A stretch of 64,000 nt of DNA, taken from the NCBI GenBank assembly GCA_024703855.1, contig CP087965.1, positions 3,526,001-3,590,000 of the forward strand, written 5' to 3'. The position numbers were made by a program, and so were the translations under genes. Source of the stretch: Polaromonas sp. P2-4. Lineage in GTDB: Bacteria > Pseudomonadota > Gammaproteobacteria > Burkholderiales > Burkholderiaceae_C. Shown here piece after piece: positions 21,430-30,665 of this stretch. Every line of letters begins with the position of its first letter. Position 1 is the first letter of the stretch. A model generated the notes under the pieces. The model made no database searches and had not been told where the DNA came from. It was given only the letters and a program-made list of their open reading frames with translations.

Positions 21430-22691
21430 GGTGAAGTCCTTTCGGGGAAATGTTGGCGTGATGATGGTATGCCGGCCGTGGCGGCAAGGCTGCGCAGCCC
21501 GCGGCCCAGGCGTTGCGCGCCTTGCAGCAGGGCCTCTGCGCTGGGGTTGGCAAAACTCAGGCGCAGCCAGGGCTGTGCGGTGTGGTGGAGGCTGAAGGCG
21601 GCGCCCGGCACGGCCAGCACCTTATGCTGCAGGCCGAAGTCTACCCACGCCTGCGACGGCATCAGTGGCAACGCGCTGGCAAGCCGGGCCCAGACAAACA
21701 TGCCGCCCTGGGGCTCGCTGAATTCAAGCAGCCCGCCGCAATGCGCGTGCAGTGCAGCGGCCAGCGCACGGGCCTTGACCGCGTAAGCCTTGCGCAGCAT
21801 GGCCAGGTGGTCATCCAGGCGGCTGGAGGCCAGCATCGCGGTCAGGGTCAGTTGCTCAAGCGAGCCGCTGTGCACATCGGCGGCCTGCTTGGCCAGCACG
21901 ACGGCGCGCAGCACGTCCGGGGGCGCCATCAGCATGCCCAGGCGCAGGGCCGGGGCCACCACCTTGGAATAACTCGTCATGTAGGCTACCTGCGCATGTG
22001 ATCCGGTTTGCTGGTTGATCTGCGCCAGCGAAGGCGGTAGCGCCGCGCCAAACCAGAGTTCGCCATAAGGATCGTCCTCGATCAGTGTGACCCCGTGCCG
22101 CGCGGCAAGTTCCAGCAAGCGCACGCGCCGCGCCAGGGGCAGCACGGCACCTGTCGGGTTGGCAAAGTTGGGAACCACATACAGCACGCGCGGCCGCGCG
22201 GTGGTCAACACGGCTTCGAGCCGCTCGACATCCAGCCCCTGGGCATCGGCAGGAACTTCCACCAGCTGCGCACCCGCAAAGCGGAAGGCCTGCAGGGCGG
22301 CCGGGTAGTTGAAGGACTCCACCGCCACGCCGGCGCCCGGCTCGACGAGAACCCGCGCCAGCAGGTCAATCGCCTGCTGCGAGCCGGTGGTGATCACCAC
22401 ATGCTCAGCCTGGGCCTGCAGGCCGCGTTGTTGCAGCAACTCGGCGCTGGCCGCACGCAGCGCGGGCAGGCCCTCCGTGGCGCCGTATTGCAGGCTGTGG
22501 CCCTGCACGCCGGAGGCCACTGCCAGCAGGCATTCGCGCAGCCAGTCAGATGGCAGCAGCGCGGGGTCGGGATGACCGCCGGCCAGTGAAATCATGCCGG
22601 GCTGCCCGGCCAGCGCCAGCATGGCGCGAATCGGCGAGCCGCTGGCCTGCGCATAGAGCGGGCGGACCGGCGTGCGCGCGGCGACGCTCAT
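21426..22691 (-). CDS. PLP-dependent aminotransferase, 2-aminoadipate transaminase-like
   Basis: Fold-type I aminotransferase of the MocR/LysN/PP_4108 kind, 421 residues in one frame. ISLAGGHPDPALLP, YGATEGLPALR, VPNFANPTGAVL, LIEDDPYGELWF and YMTSYSKVVAPALRLGM (the PLP-binding lysine is in SYSK) are all present; there is no N-terminal DNA-binding domain, so it is an enzyme, not a MocR regulator. Between AmaB and HglS it should convert 2-aminoadipate to 2-oxoadipate, the HglS substrate. Confidence 0.88.
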   Translation of the reverse strand: MSVAARTPVRPLYAQASGSPIRAMLALAGQPGMISLAGGHPDPALLPSDWLRECLLAVASGVQGHSLQYGATEGLPALRAASAELLQQRGLQAQAEHVVITTGSQQAIDLLARVLVEPGAGVAVESFNYPAALQAFRFAGAQLVEVPADAQGLDVERLEAVLTTARPRVLYVVPNFANPTGAVLPLARRVRLLELAARHGVTLIEDDPYGELWFGAALPPSLAQINQQTGSHAQVAYMTSYSKVVAPALRLGMLMAPPDVLRAVVLAKQAADVHSGSLEQLTLTAMLASSRLDDHLAMLRKAYAVKARALAAALHAHCGGLLEFSEPQGGMFVWARLASALPLMPSQAWVDFGLQHKVLAVPGAAFSLHHTAQPWLRLSFANPSAEALLQGAQRLGRGLRSLAATAGIPSSRQHFPERTSP

Positions 22692-22746
22692 GGGTTGACC
22701 TCCGCGCTACGCGCTGCGGTGTTCGCCTTGGGAGCGGCCCGTCGGC

Positions 22747-23778
22747 TCATGCGCGGGCCGCCGTCATGCCGAAAATCCCTGTGGCATTGCCGGCGTCAAA
22801 GGCCAGGTCCAGGCGGGTGCCTTGCGCCGGGTCGTTGGCGGCAGGGCTCGCTTGCAACTCGGCGCGGGTGATGAATTCATAGAACGAACCCGGCACGGCG
22901 CGGGTGACCTGGCCGGCGGGTGTGAGGAATTCGCGCTGCACCGTCGCGGCGCGAAACGCCGTCTGGCGCACGCGGCCGCTGGCCGAGACTTCGACCTTGT
23001 CCTTGATCGGGCGGCCCAGCTCGCGCTGGCGCTGGGCCACCGCATCCACATCGCCGACGCGGTCGGTCGCGTGGTTGAAGGCGTTGCCCTCGGTGGCGAT
23101 CCAGGCCGTTTCGGCGGACTCGGCCAGCAGCAGCTCATAGTCGTCCAGCGCAAACACGCCATGCTGGCGGTCAAAGCACTGGCGCATCACCGGCAGCAGC
23201 CGCAGCGCCTGTTGCAGCGGCAGCTTGCCGTCGCGCGCCAGCTGCTCCAGGTCCGCCACATCTTGCGGGCCCAGCGGGTCGCGTGAGGTGGACAGCACCC
23301 GCGTGACGGCGGCCTGGAAGGGCACCGTGAACTGTTCGGGATGCAGTTCGGACACGAAGAACTGCGCGATCTCCTGCGGGAAATCCTGGTGGCAGTATGC
23401 GCGGCCGGTCATCTTCAGGCGCGGCAGGGGGTAGCTGCCCTCCAGCGTAAAACCCAGCGGGCGCAGCAGCCGCGTGAAGGCCGCTTCGCCCGGAGGCAGG
23501 GCGCCGCTGGGCCAGCGCACGGTGCGCAGCGCGCCGTGGTCAAAGACGACCCGGCGCTGTTGCCCGGCCACATCGCTGGCCATGTACTCTTGCGCCGCCG
23601 GCACCCGCTGCACCAGGCCGTGGAACAGGGCCATGTTCAGGGCCTGGGCCAGTTCGGCGCGCGTCACGTTGCCGGACACATCGGACTGCAGGGCGGGGTG
23701 GACGTACATCTGCTCATGGATCAGTTGCACGGCTTCGGGCGGCAGGCAGCTGGCAAGCAGGGTCTGGAGATTGGTCAT
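22747..23778 (-). CDS. hglS: 2-oxoadipate dioxygenase/decarboxylase (D-2-hydroxyglutarate synthase, DUF1338)
   Basis: Fe(II)-dependent, VOC-like enzyme of the former DUF1338 family, which converts 2-oxoadipate to D-2-hydroxyglutarate in bacterial D-lysine catabolism. 343 residues in a single frame, a usual length for this short form. Recognisable segments: EYMASDVAGQQRRVVFDHGALRT is within one such stretch (VFDHGALRTVRW with a likely metal histidine), YPLPRLKMTGRAYCH, SELHPEQF, EGNAFNHATDR (second histidine) and the C-terminal GSFYEFITR acidic position. First gene of the leftward lysine unit, divergent from LysR. Confidence 0.9.
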   Translation of the reverse strand: MTNLQTLLASCLPPEAVQLIHEQMYVHPALQSDVSGNVTRAELAQALNMALFHGLVQRVPAAQEYMASDVAGQQRRVVFDHGALRTVRWPSGALPPGEAAFTRLLRPLGFTLEGSYPLPRLKMTGRAYCHQDFPQEIAQFFVSELHPEQFTVPFQAAVTRVLSTSRDPLGPQDVADLEQLARDGKLPLQQALRLLPVMRQCFDRQHGVFALDDYELLLAESAETAWIATEGNAFNHATDRVGDVDAVAQRQRELGRPIKDKVEVSASGRVRQTAFRAATVQREFLTPAGQVTRAVPGSFYEFITRAELQASPAANDPAQGTRLDLAFDAGNATGIFGMTAARA

Positions 23779-23870
23779 TGCGTGGTTATTTCAGGCGGGT
23801 GAATTCAGCAGGTGGAAACCGGATTCTCGGGAAATCACGGCCGCTGCGCAAAGGATGTATTTCGATGCAG

Positions 23871-23889
23871 GCATGAGATATATTCATGC
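23871..23889. promoter_or_regulatory. LysR-type T-N11-A operator
   Basis: GCATGA-GATATAT-TCATGC is a perfect 6-bp inverted repeat containing T-N11-A, in the gap between divergent hglS (start 23778) and LysR. It covers an alternative in-frame LysR ATG at 23873 and ends 1 bp before ATG 23891, which favours 23891 as start. Confidence 0.6.
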
Positions 23890-23890
23890 G

Positions 23891-24753
23891 ATGCGCCGAA
23901 AAATCCCCTCCACCCAGGCCCTGCTGGCCTTTGAAGCGGCGGCGCACCGCGGCAGTTTCACGCTCGCGGGGCAAGACCTGTCGGTGAGCCAGAGTGCGGT
24001 CAGCCATCAGATCCTGGGGCTGGAACAAGACCTCGATGTGAGCCTTTTTTTGCGCCTGCCGCGCCAGCTGGTGCTGACCGATGCCGGGCGCTCGCTGCTG
24101 TCGCGTGTCAGCCCGGCACTCGATGCGCTGGAAGCCGCGATGCTGGACCTGGCGTCTTCCAAGGGCGAGGGCGGCACGCTGGAGCTCGGCGTGGTGCCCA
24201 CCTTTGCCACCAAGTGGCTGATTCCCCGCATGCCCACCTTCCTCAAGGCGCACCCGCATGTGACGCTGAACCTGTCGACCCGGCTGCTGCCCTTTGATTT
24301 TTCGCTCACCGGCCTGGACGCCGCCATCCACTACGGCCGGCCCGACTGGCCCGGCACCGAGTCCGAGTACCTGATGGGTGAGGAAAGCGTGGTGGTGTGC
24401 AGCCCCGCGTTGATGAAAAGCGCCAGCTGCGGCGCCCGGCCGACGTGCTGAAGTTCACGCTGATCCACCAGAGCACGCGCCCGCACGCCTGGCGCGACTG
24501 GCTGCAGCTGGCCGGCATCGACGACGCGCAGGGCGCCAGCACCGGCCCGAAGTACGAACTGTTTTCCATGATCGCCCAGGCCGTCAAGGCCGGGCTGGGC
24601 GTGGCGGTGCTGCCGCGCTTTTTGGTGGCCGACGAGATTGCCGACGGCACCCTGGCCGTGCCGTTTGACCTGTCATTGAGCTCCGACTTTGCCTACTACC
24701 TGGTGTGGCCCACGCAAAAGGCCAGCTGGCGGCCCTTGCTGCAGCTGCGCTGA
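23891..24753 (+). CDS. LysR-family transcriptional regulator (GcvA-like), frame broken
   Basis: Likely activator of the aminoadipate genes. N-terminal HTH: KIPSTQALLAFEAAAHRGSF and LSVSQSAVSHQILGLEQDL; effector domain begins LELGVVPTFATKWLIPRMP. One A missing from the run near 24418 breaks frame; repair gives PALMKKRQLRRPADVLKFTLIHQ and a normal end at PLLQLR, about 288 residues. The HTH and the R-LP-F-hydrophobic pattern are of the GcvA subgroup. Transcribed away from hglS across a shared regulatory gap. Confidence 0.9.
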
Positions 24754-24828
24754 CTGGTTGCGCTGAGCAGGCTGCTTCTTTGGCGTGAATGGGTGGTGAT
24801 CAATTCGCCGTGTGAGCTATGCCAGCCT

Positions 24829-25107
24829 TTAGTCGACGTTCTTTCCCGAATTCCATAGCTGCACAAGACCGAGCGCCAGCAGCAGCGTTCCCAGGGCCAT
24901 CCATATGCCGACAATTCCACGCGGCCCCATTGCCTCGAAGGCCCAAATCTTTGTCCAGGCCCACTTGCCGGTAAAGGGCGGAACGGAAGGCGTGAGCCAT
25001 TCCATCCAGGCCAGGCAAAACGAAACCGCTCCGATTCCCAGTTTTGCAATGGCGCGCTCTTTGGCCGAAAAGCCCGCGCGTTGCTTCTTGGCGAGTTCGT
25101 TTTCCAT
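24829..25107 (-). CDS. Small membrane protein, unknown function
   Basis: 92 residues with two hydrophobic segments (about KLGIGAVSFCLAWMEWL at 23-39 and GIVGIWMALGTLLLALGL at 64-81) and a basic, lysine-rich N-terminus. No family recognised. Same strand as the IclR gene, 51 bp after its stop, so possibly co-transcribed. Codon usage is normal for the window. Confidence 0.6.
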   Translation of the reverse strand: MENELAKKQRAGFSAKERAIAKLGIGAVSFCLAWMEWLTPSVPPFTGKWAWTKIWAFEAMGPRGIVGIWMALGTLLLALGLVQLWNSGKNVD

Positions 25108-25158
25108 GGGGCTCTTTCTTTTTAAGGCTTGGAGAGAAATTGTCGTTGTGTGAGTGTC

Positions 25159-25978
25159 TCAGGCGCTGTCGGTGGGCGCCAGGCTTTGCGCCGGGCGGCG
25201 CAGCGTGCTGTCAAAGGGGTTAATCCGCGCACCGATGGCCGTGGCCTCGCGCTGGAGCAGTTCCACCACCGTCGGCAAACGGTCGGGACTCAGGCGTGAC
25301 GAGATCGTGCCCACGCTGAGCGCTGCCACGGCGCGGCCTTCGCGGTCGAGCACGGGCACGGCCACGCCGGCCATGCCTTCAAGCAGGCCGGTGTTGCGCC
25401 CCGCATAGCCGAGCTGGCGCACGCGATCAATTTCGGTGCGCAGGTACACCTCGTCCAGCACACCGAACTCGCGCACGCGCGGCAGGTTGAAACGAATCAC
25501 TTCTTCGCGCTCGGCCTCGGGCAGCAACGCCAGGATGGCCAGGCTGCCCTGGCCTATGCCCAGCGCCACCCGGCCCCCGATGTCGCCGGTGAACGAGCGG
25601 ATCGGGAACGGGCCTTCGCTGCGGTCCAGGCACACGGCGTCGAAGCCGCTGCGCACCAGCAAAAAGATGGTGTCGCCCAGGCTGGCGCACAGCCGCAGCA
25701 TGGAGGGACGGCACAAGGCGCGCAGGTCCATCGAGTTGCCGGCCTGCGCGGCCAGCGCAAAAAATCAATGCTCAGGCGGTACAGCTTGGACGAGGCGTCC
25801 TGCTCCACGATGTGCTCGGCCACCAGGCTTTGCAACAGGCGATGGGTGGTGGCCTGCGTCAAGCCGGTGGCCTTCGCCACGTGGGTAATGCGCCCGCCCT
25901 TGGCCTGCGTGGCGGCCAACGCCCGGATGATGGCAAAAAGCGCTGCACGCTGCCGGAGGTGCTGTCTTCGTCTTTCAT
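25159..25978 (-). CDS. IclR-family transcriptional regulator, frame broken
   Basis: Regulator of the divergent ABC/oxidase operon. ATG 25978 opens MKDEDSTSGSVQRFF, the usual IclR lead; one T is missing near 25936-25940 and one from the run near 25761-25766, and repairing both joins RFFAIIRALAATQAKGGR, THVAKATGLTQATTHRLLQS (winged HTH) and LSIDFFALAAQAGNSMDLR. The effector domain has CLDRSEG, GIGQGSLAILALLPE and GMAGVAVPVLDREGRAVAALSV. About 272 residues, normal for the family. Confidence 0.9.
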
Positions 25979-25992
25979 GTCATTTCTTTCAC

Positions 25993-26069
25993 CGGAATGA
26001 ATATTTAAATAATTCTATACATATTCCGTTGTTCGGAATAATTTAAATAAATATCTCTATATACGGAAT
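25993..26069. promoter_or_regulatory. IclR-type operator region with three CGGAAT boxes
   Basis: ATTCCG-TTGTT-CGGAAT (26023-26039) is a perfect inverted repeat; further CGGAAT boxes sit at 25993-25998 and 26064-26069. They lie in a very AT-rich tract between the divergent IclR and ABC starts. GGAA/TTCC half-sites are usual for IclR-family operators. Confidence 0.6.
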
Positions 26070-26176
26070 AACCTATTGACGATTTTTTCTGTCATGCCCT
26101 AGCATAAGCGTCATCAAAGTGTCATCACGGCGCATGTTGCAACGCTGATCACACCCTTGTTGTGGAGGTGTTCCCG

Positions 26177-27273
26177 ATGTCTTTCCTGACCCTGGCGAAT
26201 GTGAACAAGTCCTACGGCGCCACGCGTGCCGTGATCAACATGAACCTGTCGGTTGAAAAGGCGAATTCGTCTCGCTGCTCGGGCCCTCGGGCTGCGGCAA
26301 GACCACCACGCTGCAAATGATTGCGGGCTTTGCCGACGTGACCGCCGGGCGCATCACGCTCGATGGCCGCGACATCACCCACGCCAAACCGAACAGCCGC
26401 GGCCTGGGCATCGTGTTTCAGAGTTACGCGCTGTTCCCCCACATGAGCGTGCACGACAACGTGAGCTTTGGCCTGGAGATGCGGCGTGTGCCCAAAGGCG
26501 AACGGGCCGAGCGCGTGAAAGCCGCGCTGGCCCTCGTGCATCTGGAAGCGCATGCGACACGCTACCCGCGCGAGCTCTCCGGCGGCCAGCGCCAGCGGGT
26601 CGCGCTGGCCCGCGCGCTGGTGATCGAACCGCCGGTGCTCTTGCTCGACGAGCCGCTGTCCAATCTCGACGCCAAGCTACGCGAGGAAATGCAGTTCGAG
26701 CTGCGGCAGATCCAGCGCAAGGTCGGCACCACCACCGTGATGGTCACGCACGACCAGACCGAGGCCATGTCCATCAGCGACCGGGTGGTGGTGATGGAAG
26801 CCGGCCGTGTGACGCAAATCGACCAGCCCCACCGCCTGTACGAGCACCCGCAAACGCGTTTTATCTCCAGTTTTGTCGGCAAGGCCAACTTGCTGGAAGG
26901 CCGAGTGACGGCCACCGGGGCCTGGGCCACGGTGGATCTCGGCACGGTGTCGCTGGAGGTCGATGCCCCCGGGCTGGTCGCGGGTGACGCCGTGGTGCTT
27001 AGCCTGCGGCCCGAAAAAATCCGCCTGGTGCCCGAGGGCCAGGGACGTTGTGCCGGCACCGTGTGCGAGCGCTTTTTCCTGGGCAGCCAGTGGCTCTACC
27101 AGGTGGCGACGGCCGCCGGCGAGCTGGTGGTGGTTTGCCCCAACGACGGCGTGGCGCCTGCCGAAGAGGGCCAGGGCGTGGGCCTGGACTGGCCGGCAGG
27201 GCAGGTGCGCCTGTTGCCCGGCGCGATGCATTTGCCGCATGAGCCCCAGCGCATGCTGGAGGCCGTGGCATGA
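26177..27273 (+). CDS. Polyamine/opine-type ABC transporter ATP-binding protein (PotA-like), frame broken
   Basis: Cytoplasmic ATPase of a spermidine/putrescine-type importer, about 366 residues. A missing G near 26258 breaks frame early; repair gives VEKGEFVSLLGPSGCGKTTT with Walker A. LSGGQRQRVALARAL is the signature, VLLLDEPLSNLDA Walker B, and VTHDQTEAMSISD the switch His. The C-terminal third is a TOBE-type domain. Overlaps the first permease by 4 bp. Confidence 0.92.
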
Positions 27274-28160
27274 GCGCTGCGATGCCCATATCGTTGCCAG
27301 CCACTTCGGCTGCCGGCAAGGCACGCGCCCCGTGGCTGTTGTCGGCGCCGGCCTTTGTGCTGTTTGCCTGCCTGCTGCTGGTGCCCCTGGTCCTCACGGC
27401 CGTGCTGTCCTTCCAGGTGTTCGACCACGCCACCGGTGTCAAGAACAGCTTCACGCTGGCGCATTACGACGCAGTGCTGACCGACGACTACTACCACGGC
27501 ATCTTCTGGCGGACCTTCTGGATCTCGGCCCTCACCACGCTGATCTGTGTGCTGGTCGGTGCGCCTGAGGCCTATGTGCTCAGCCGCATGCGCAACCCGT
27601 GGCGCTCTGTTTTGTTGCTGGTGGTGCTGGCGCCGCTGCTGGTGTCGGTGGTGGTGCGCGCCTTCGGCTGGAGCATGCTGCTCGGGCCCGAGGGTTTGGT
27701 GAATCAGGTCGCCCGTTTCATGGGCCTGCCGACCATGCGCATTCTCTACACCGAGACCGCCGTCATCATCGCGCTGGTGCATGTGATGCTGCCTTTCATG
27801 GTGATCCCGGTCTGGACTTCGCTGCAAAAGCTGGACCCGGGCGTGGAAGACGCCGCGCTGTCGCTCAAGGCCTCGCACTTCACGACCTTGCGTCGCATCA
27901 TTTTTCCGCAGGTGCTGCCCGGTGTTCTGTCCGGCAGCCTGATCGTGTTTGGCCTGAGCGCCAGTGCGTTTGCCATTCCCGGCCTGCTGGGCGGGCGGCG
28001 CCTGAAGATGGTGGCCACCGTGGTGTACGACGAATACCTGCACGAACTCAACTGGCCCCTGGGCGCGGCGATTGCGCTCACCCTGCTGCTGGCCAACCTG
28101 GTGCTGATGCTCAACTACAACCGCGTGGTTGAGCGTTCCTACAAAAAGTCGCTGGGCTAA
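27270..28160 (+). CDS. ABC transporter permease (PotB-like)
   Basis: Inner-membrane permease, 296 residues in one frame, six or so helices. The EAA-loop contacting the ATPase is VEDAALSLKASHFTTLRRI. N-terminus begins with a small polar stretch and then FVLFACLLLVPLVLTAVL. Coupled to the ATPase gene by overlap and followed 14 bp later by the second permease. Confidence 0.92.
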   Translation: MSAAMPISLPATSAAGKARAPWLLSAPAFVLFACLLLVPLVLTAVLSFQVFDHATGVKNSFTLAHYDAVLTDDYYHGIFWRTFWISALTTLICVLVGAPEAYVLSRMRNPWRSVLLLVVLAPLLVSVVVRAFGWSMLLGPEGLVNQVARFMGLPTMRILYTETAVIIALVHVMLPFMVIPVWTSLQKLDPGVEDAALSLKASHFTTLRRIIFPQVLPGVLSGSLIVFGLSASAFAIPGLLGGRRLKMVATVVYDEYLHELNWPLGAAIALTLLLANLVLMLNYNRVVERSYKKSLG

Positions 28161-28174
28161 ACAGGGTCTACGCC

Positions 28175-28970
28175 ATGTCAAAAAACGGTCCCATCGCTCT
28201 CGTCTTTAACGCCCTGGTCATCGCCTTCATGATGGCGCCGCTGGTTATCGTCTGCGTGGTCGCCTTCACGCCCGAGAACACACTCACCATCCCCACCACG
28301 CAGTTTTCGCTGCGCTGGTTCAAGGCGGTGTTTGCCCATTCCGACTTTGTGCAGTCGTTCAAGAACAGCCTGTGGCTGGCGTTCTTGTCGGCGACGCTGG
28401 CCACCCTCCTTGCCGTTCCCGCGGGGCTGGCGATTGCGCGCCACAGTTTTCCGGGGCGCGATTTCCTCAACGGCCTGTTTCTCTCGCCGCTGATCATTCC
28501 GCACCTGGTGCTGGGCGTGGCGCTGCTGCGCACCTTTTCGCTGATAGGCGCGACCGGCAGCTTCTTCTGGCTGGCGCTGGCCCACGTGGTCATCATCACG
28601 CCCTATGCGCTGCGGCTGGTGCTGGCGTCCGTCGAGGGCAGCGACCGCAGTGCGGAGCAGGCCGCCCTGTCGCTGGGTGCAAGCCAGGCCACCGTGTTCC
28701 GGCGCATCACGCTGCCCATGATCCTGCCCGGTGTGACCGGCGGCTGGCTGCTGGCCTTTATCAACAGCTTTGACGAAGTGACCATGTCGATCTTCGTCAC
28801 GGCGCCATCGACCGTGACGCTGCCGGTGCGCATGTACATGTACGCCACCGAATCCATCGATCCGCTGATGGCGGCTATTTCCCGCGCTCATGGTGGCGCT
28901 GACGGCCGTCGCCATGCTGGTGCTGGACCGCGTGTACGGCCTCGACAAAATTCTGGTGGGGCATCGATGA
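28175..28970 (+). CDS. ABC transporter permease (PotC-like), frame broken near 3' end
   Basis: Second inner-membrane permease with EAA-loop EQAALSLGASQATVFRRIT. One extra C near 28885 puts the nominal frame into the next gene; removing it gives MAAISALMVALTAVAMLVLDR, a last helix, and TGA at 28968-28970, about 264 residues. That stop overlaps the ATG of the 2Fe-2S protein (28967), confirming the repaired end. The apparent 370-residue permease/ferredoxin fusion is an artefact. Confidence 0.9.
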
Positions 28971-29287
28971 ACCCGCCCATCCATTCTGGGAAGACCATGA
29001 CACTTCTGAAACGCCTGGCCGAAACCGGCCGCAAACCGGTGGGCTTCGTGCTCGACGGCCAAGCGCTGACCGCACTGGCTGGCGACACCGTGCTGACGGC
29101 GGTACTGACGCACACTTCGCAGCTGCGCTGCAGCGAGTTCAGCGGCGAGCCGCGCGCGGGCTTTTGCATGATGGGCGCCTGCCAGGACTGCTGGATCGGC
29201 ACCGAATCGGGCCAGCGCTTGCGCGCCTGCGGCACTTTCATTGAAGAGGGCATGCGCCTCGTAACCGCCGCCGAGGTGCCAGCATGA
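28967..29287 (+). CDS. (2Fe-2S)-binding small subunit of amine/imino-acid dehydrogenase (HcnA/OoxC-like)
   Basis: 106-residue electron-transfer subunit. Ferredoxin-type cluster ligands are in CSEFSGEPRAGFCMMGACQDC and the later LRACGTF. The same small subunit partners the two FAD subunits in hydrogen cyanide synthase, octopine/nopaline oxidase and heterotrimeric hydroxyproline or proline dehydrogenases. The start at 28967 overlaps the permease stop; ATG 28997 (MTLLKRL) is an alternative. Overlaps the next gene by 4 bp. Confidence 0.9.
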   Translation: MNPPIHSGKTMTLLKRLAETGRKPVGFVLDGQALTALAGDTVLTAVLTHTSQLRCSEFSGEPRAGFCMMGACQDCWIGTESGQRLRACGTFIEEGMRLVTAAEVPA

Positions 29288-30665
29288 CGGTGGTTCTGCA
29301 ACCCGTCATTGTGGGCGCCGGCCCGGCCGGTGTGCGCGCGGCCCAAACGCTGGTGGCGCACGGCGTGCGGCCAGTGGTGATTGATGAAGCGCCGCGTTGG
29401 GGCGGGCAGATTTATCGCCAGCCGCCCGTCGGCTTCAATCGGCCCAAGCGCACGCTGTACGGTTTTGAGGCCGGGCGTGCCGACGCGCTGCACACCGCCA
29501 TGGCGGACATTCTGGACCGGGTGGATTACCGGCCCGACACCCTGGTCTGGAGCGCCGAAGGCGGCCGACTCGATCTGCTTAGCCGCGGGCAATTGGGCAC
29601 ACTGCCTTATGGCCAACTCATCGTGGCCACGGGCGCGACGGATAGGGTGTTGCCGTTTCCGGGCTGGACCCTGCCCGGCGTCTACACCTTGGGCGCGGCG
29701 CAGGTGGCGCTGAAGTACCAGGGCTGCGCCATTGGGTCGCGCGTGGTCTTTGCCGGCACGGGGCCCTTGCTCTACCTGGTGGCTTACCAGTATGCCAAGG
29801 CGGGGGCTGAGGTGGTCGCGGTGCTGGACACCGCCAGTTTCAAGGACAAAGCGGCTGCCGTGCCGGCCATGCTGCGCCAGCCGGCGGTTTTTGCCAAAGG
29901 GCTGTATTACCTGGGCTGGTTGCGCGCCCACGGTGTGCCGGTGCATCAGGGCGTGCGGCTGCTGCGGGCCACGGGCGGCACGCAGGTCGCCGGCATGCGT
30001 TGGCGCGATGGGCCCAGTGAGCACGAGCTGGCTTGTGATGCCGTGGGCTTTGGCTATGCGCTGCGCTCAGAAACCCAGCTGGCCGACCTGTTGGGCTGCC
30101 GCTTCAGCTACAACGCCCTGCAGCGCGCCGCGCTGCCCGAGCGCGATGGGGCAGGGCGCGCCAGCGTGCCGGGTGTGTACCTGGCGGGCGACGGCGCCGG
30201 CATCATGGGCGCCGACGCGGCCGAGTGGGCGGGCGAGCGCGCGGCCCTGGCGCTGCTGGCGGATGCCGGCAAGCCCGTGGATGCTGCGCGCGCCTCTGAA
30301 CTGGAAGCCCGGCTGGCGCGCACGGCGGCTTTTCGCGTCGGGCTGGAGCGCGCCTTCCCCTTCCCGCAGGACTGGGCCGCCAACGCGCCTGACGAGCTGG
30401 TGATTTGCCGCTGCGAGGAAATCACGGCGGGCCAATTGCGGCAGTGCGCCCACGACAGCGGCGCGCGAGATGAACCGGCTCAAGGCCCTGACGCGCGTCG
30501 GCATGGGCCGCTGCCAGGGCCGCACCTGCGGCGTGGCGGCGGCGGGAAATCCTGGCCCATGCCTGTACCGCTGCACCCGATGCAGTGGGCCGGCTGCGCG
30601 GGCAGGCGCCCATCAAGCCGCTGCCGTTTGCGGCGATGGCCCGGGCGAACGGGGAGGCCTCATGA
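29284..30665 (+). CDS. FAD-dependent oxidoreductase alpha subunit with BFD-like 2Fe-2S domain (HcnB/OoxA-like), frame broken
   Basis: Flavoprotein passing electrons from the catalytic beta subunit. N-terminal VIVGAGPAGVRAAQTL binds FAD; GGQIYRQPP, ATGATDRVLPFPGWTLPG and VYLAGDGAGIMGADAA follow. The C-terminal BFD-like cluster domain has VICRCEEITAGQL and MGRCQGRTCGVAAAE. Frames change near 30464 and again near 30545 (one extra G); repair gives REMNRLKALTRVGMG and AAAEILAHACTAAPDAVG, ending at 30665. About 460 residues. Overlaps the next start by 4 bp. Confidence 0.88.

Noticed and set aside
22550..22760. Possible MocR-type regulator (aminotransferase with N-terminal HTH)
   Set aside because: The aminotransferase begins at MSVAARTPVRPLYAQ with no room for a GntR-type HTH in frame upstream.
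28175..29287. Apparent permease/ferredoxin fusion of 370 residues
   Set aside because: One extra C near 28885 explains it; after repair the permease stops at 28970, overlapping the ferredoxin ATG at 28967.
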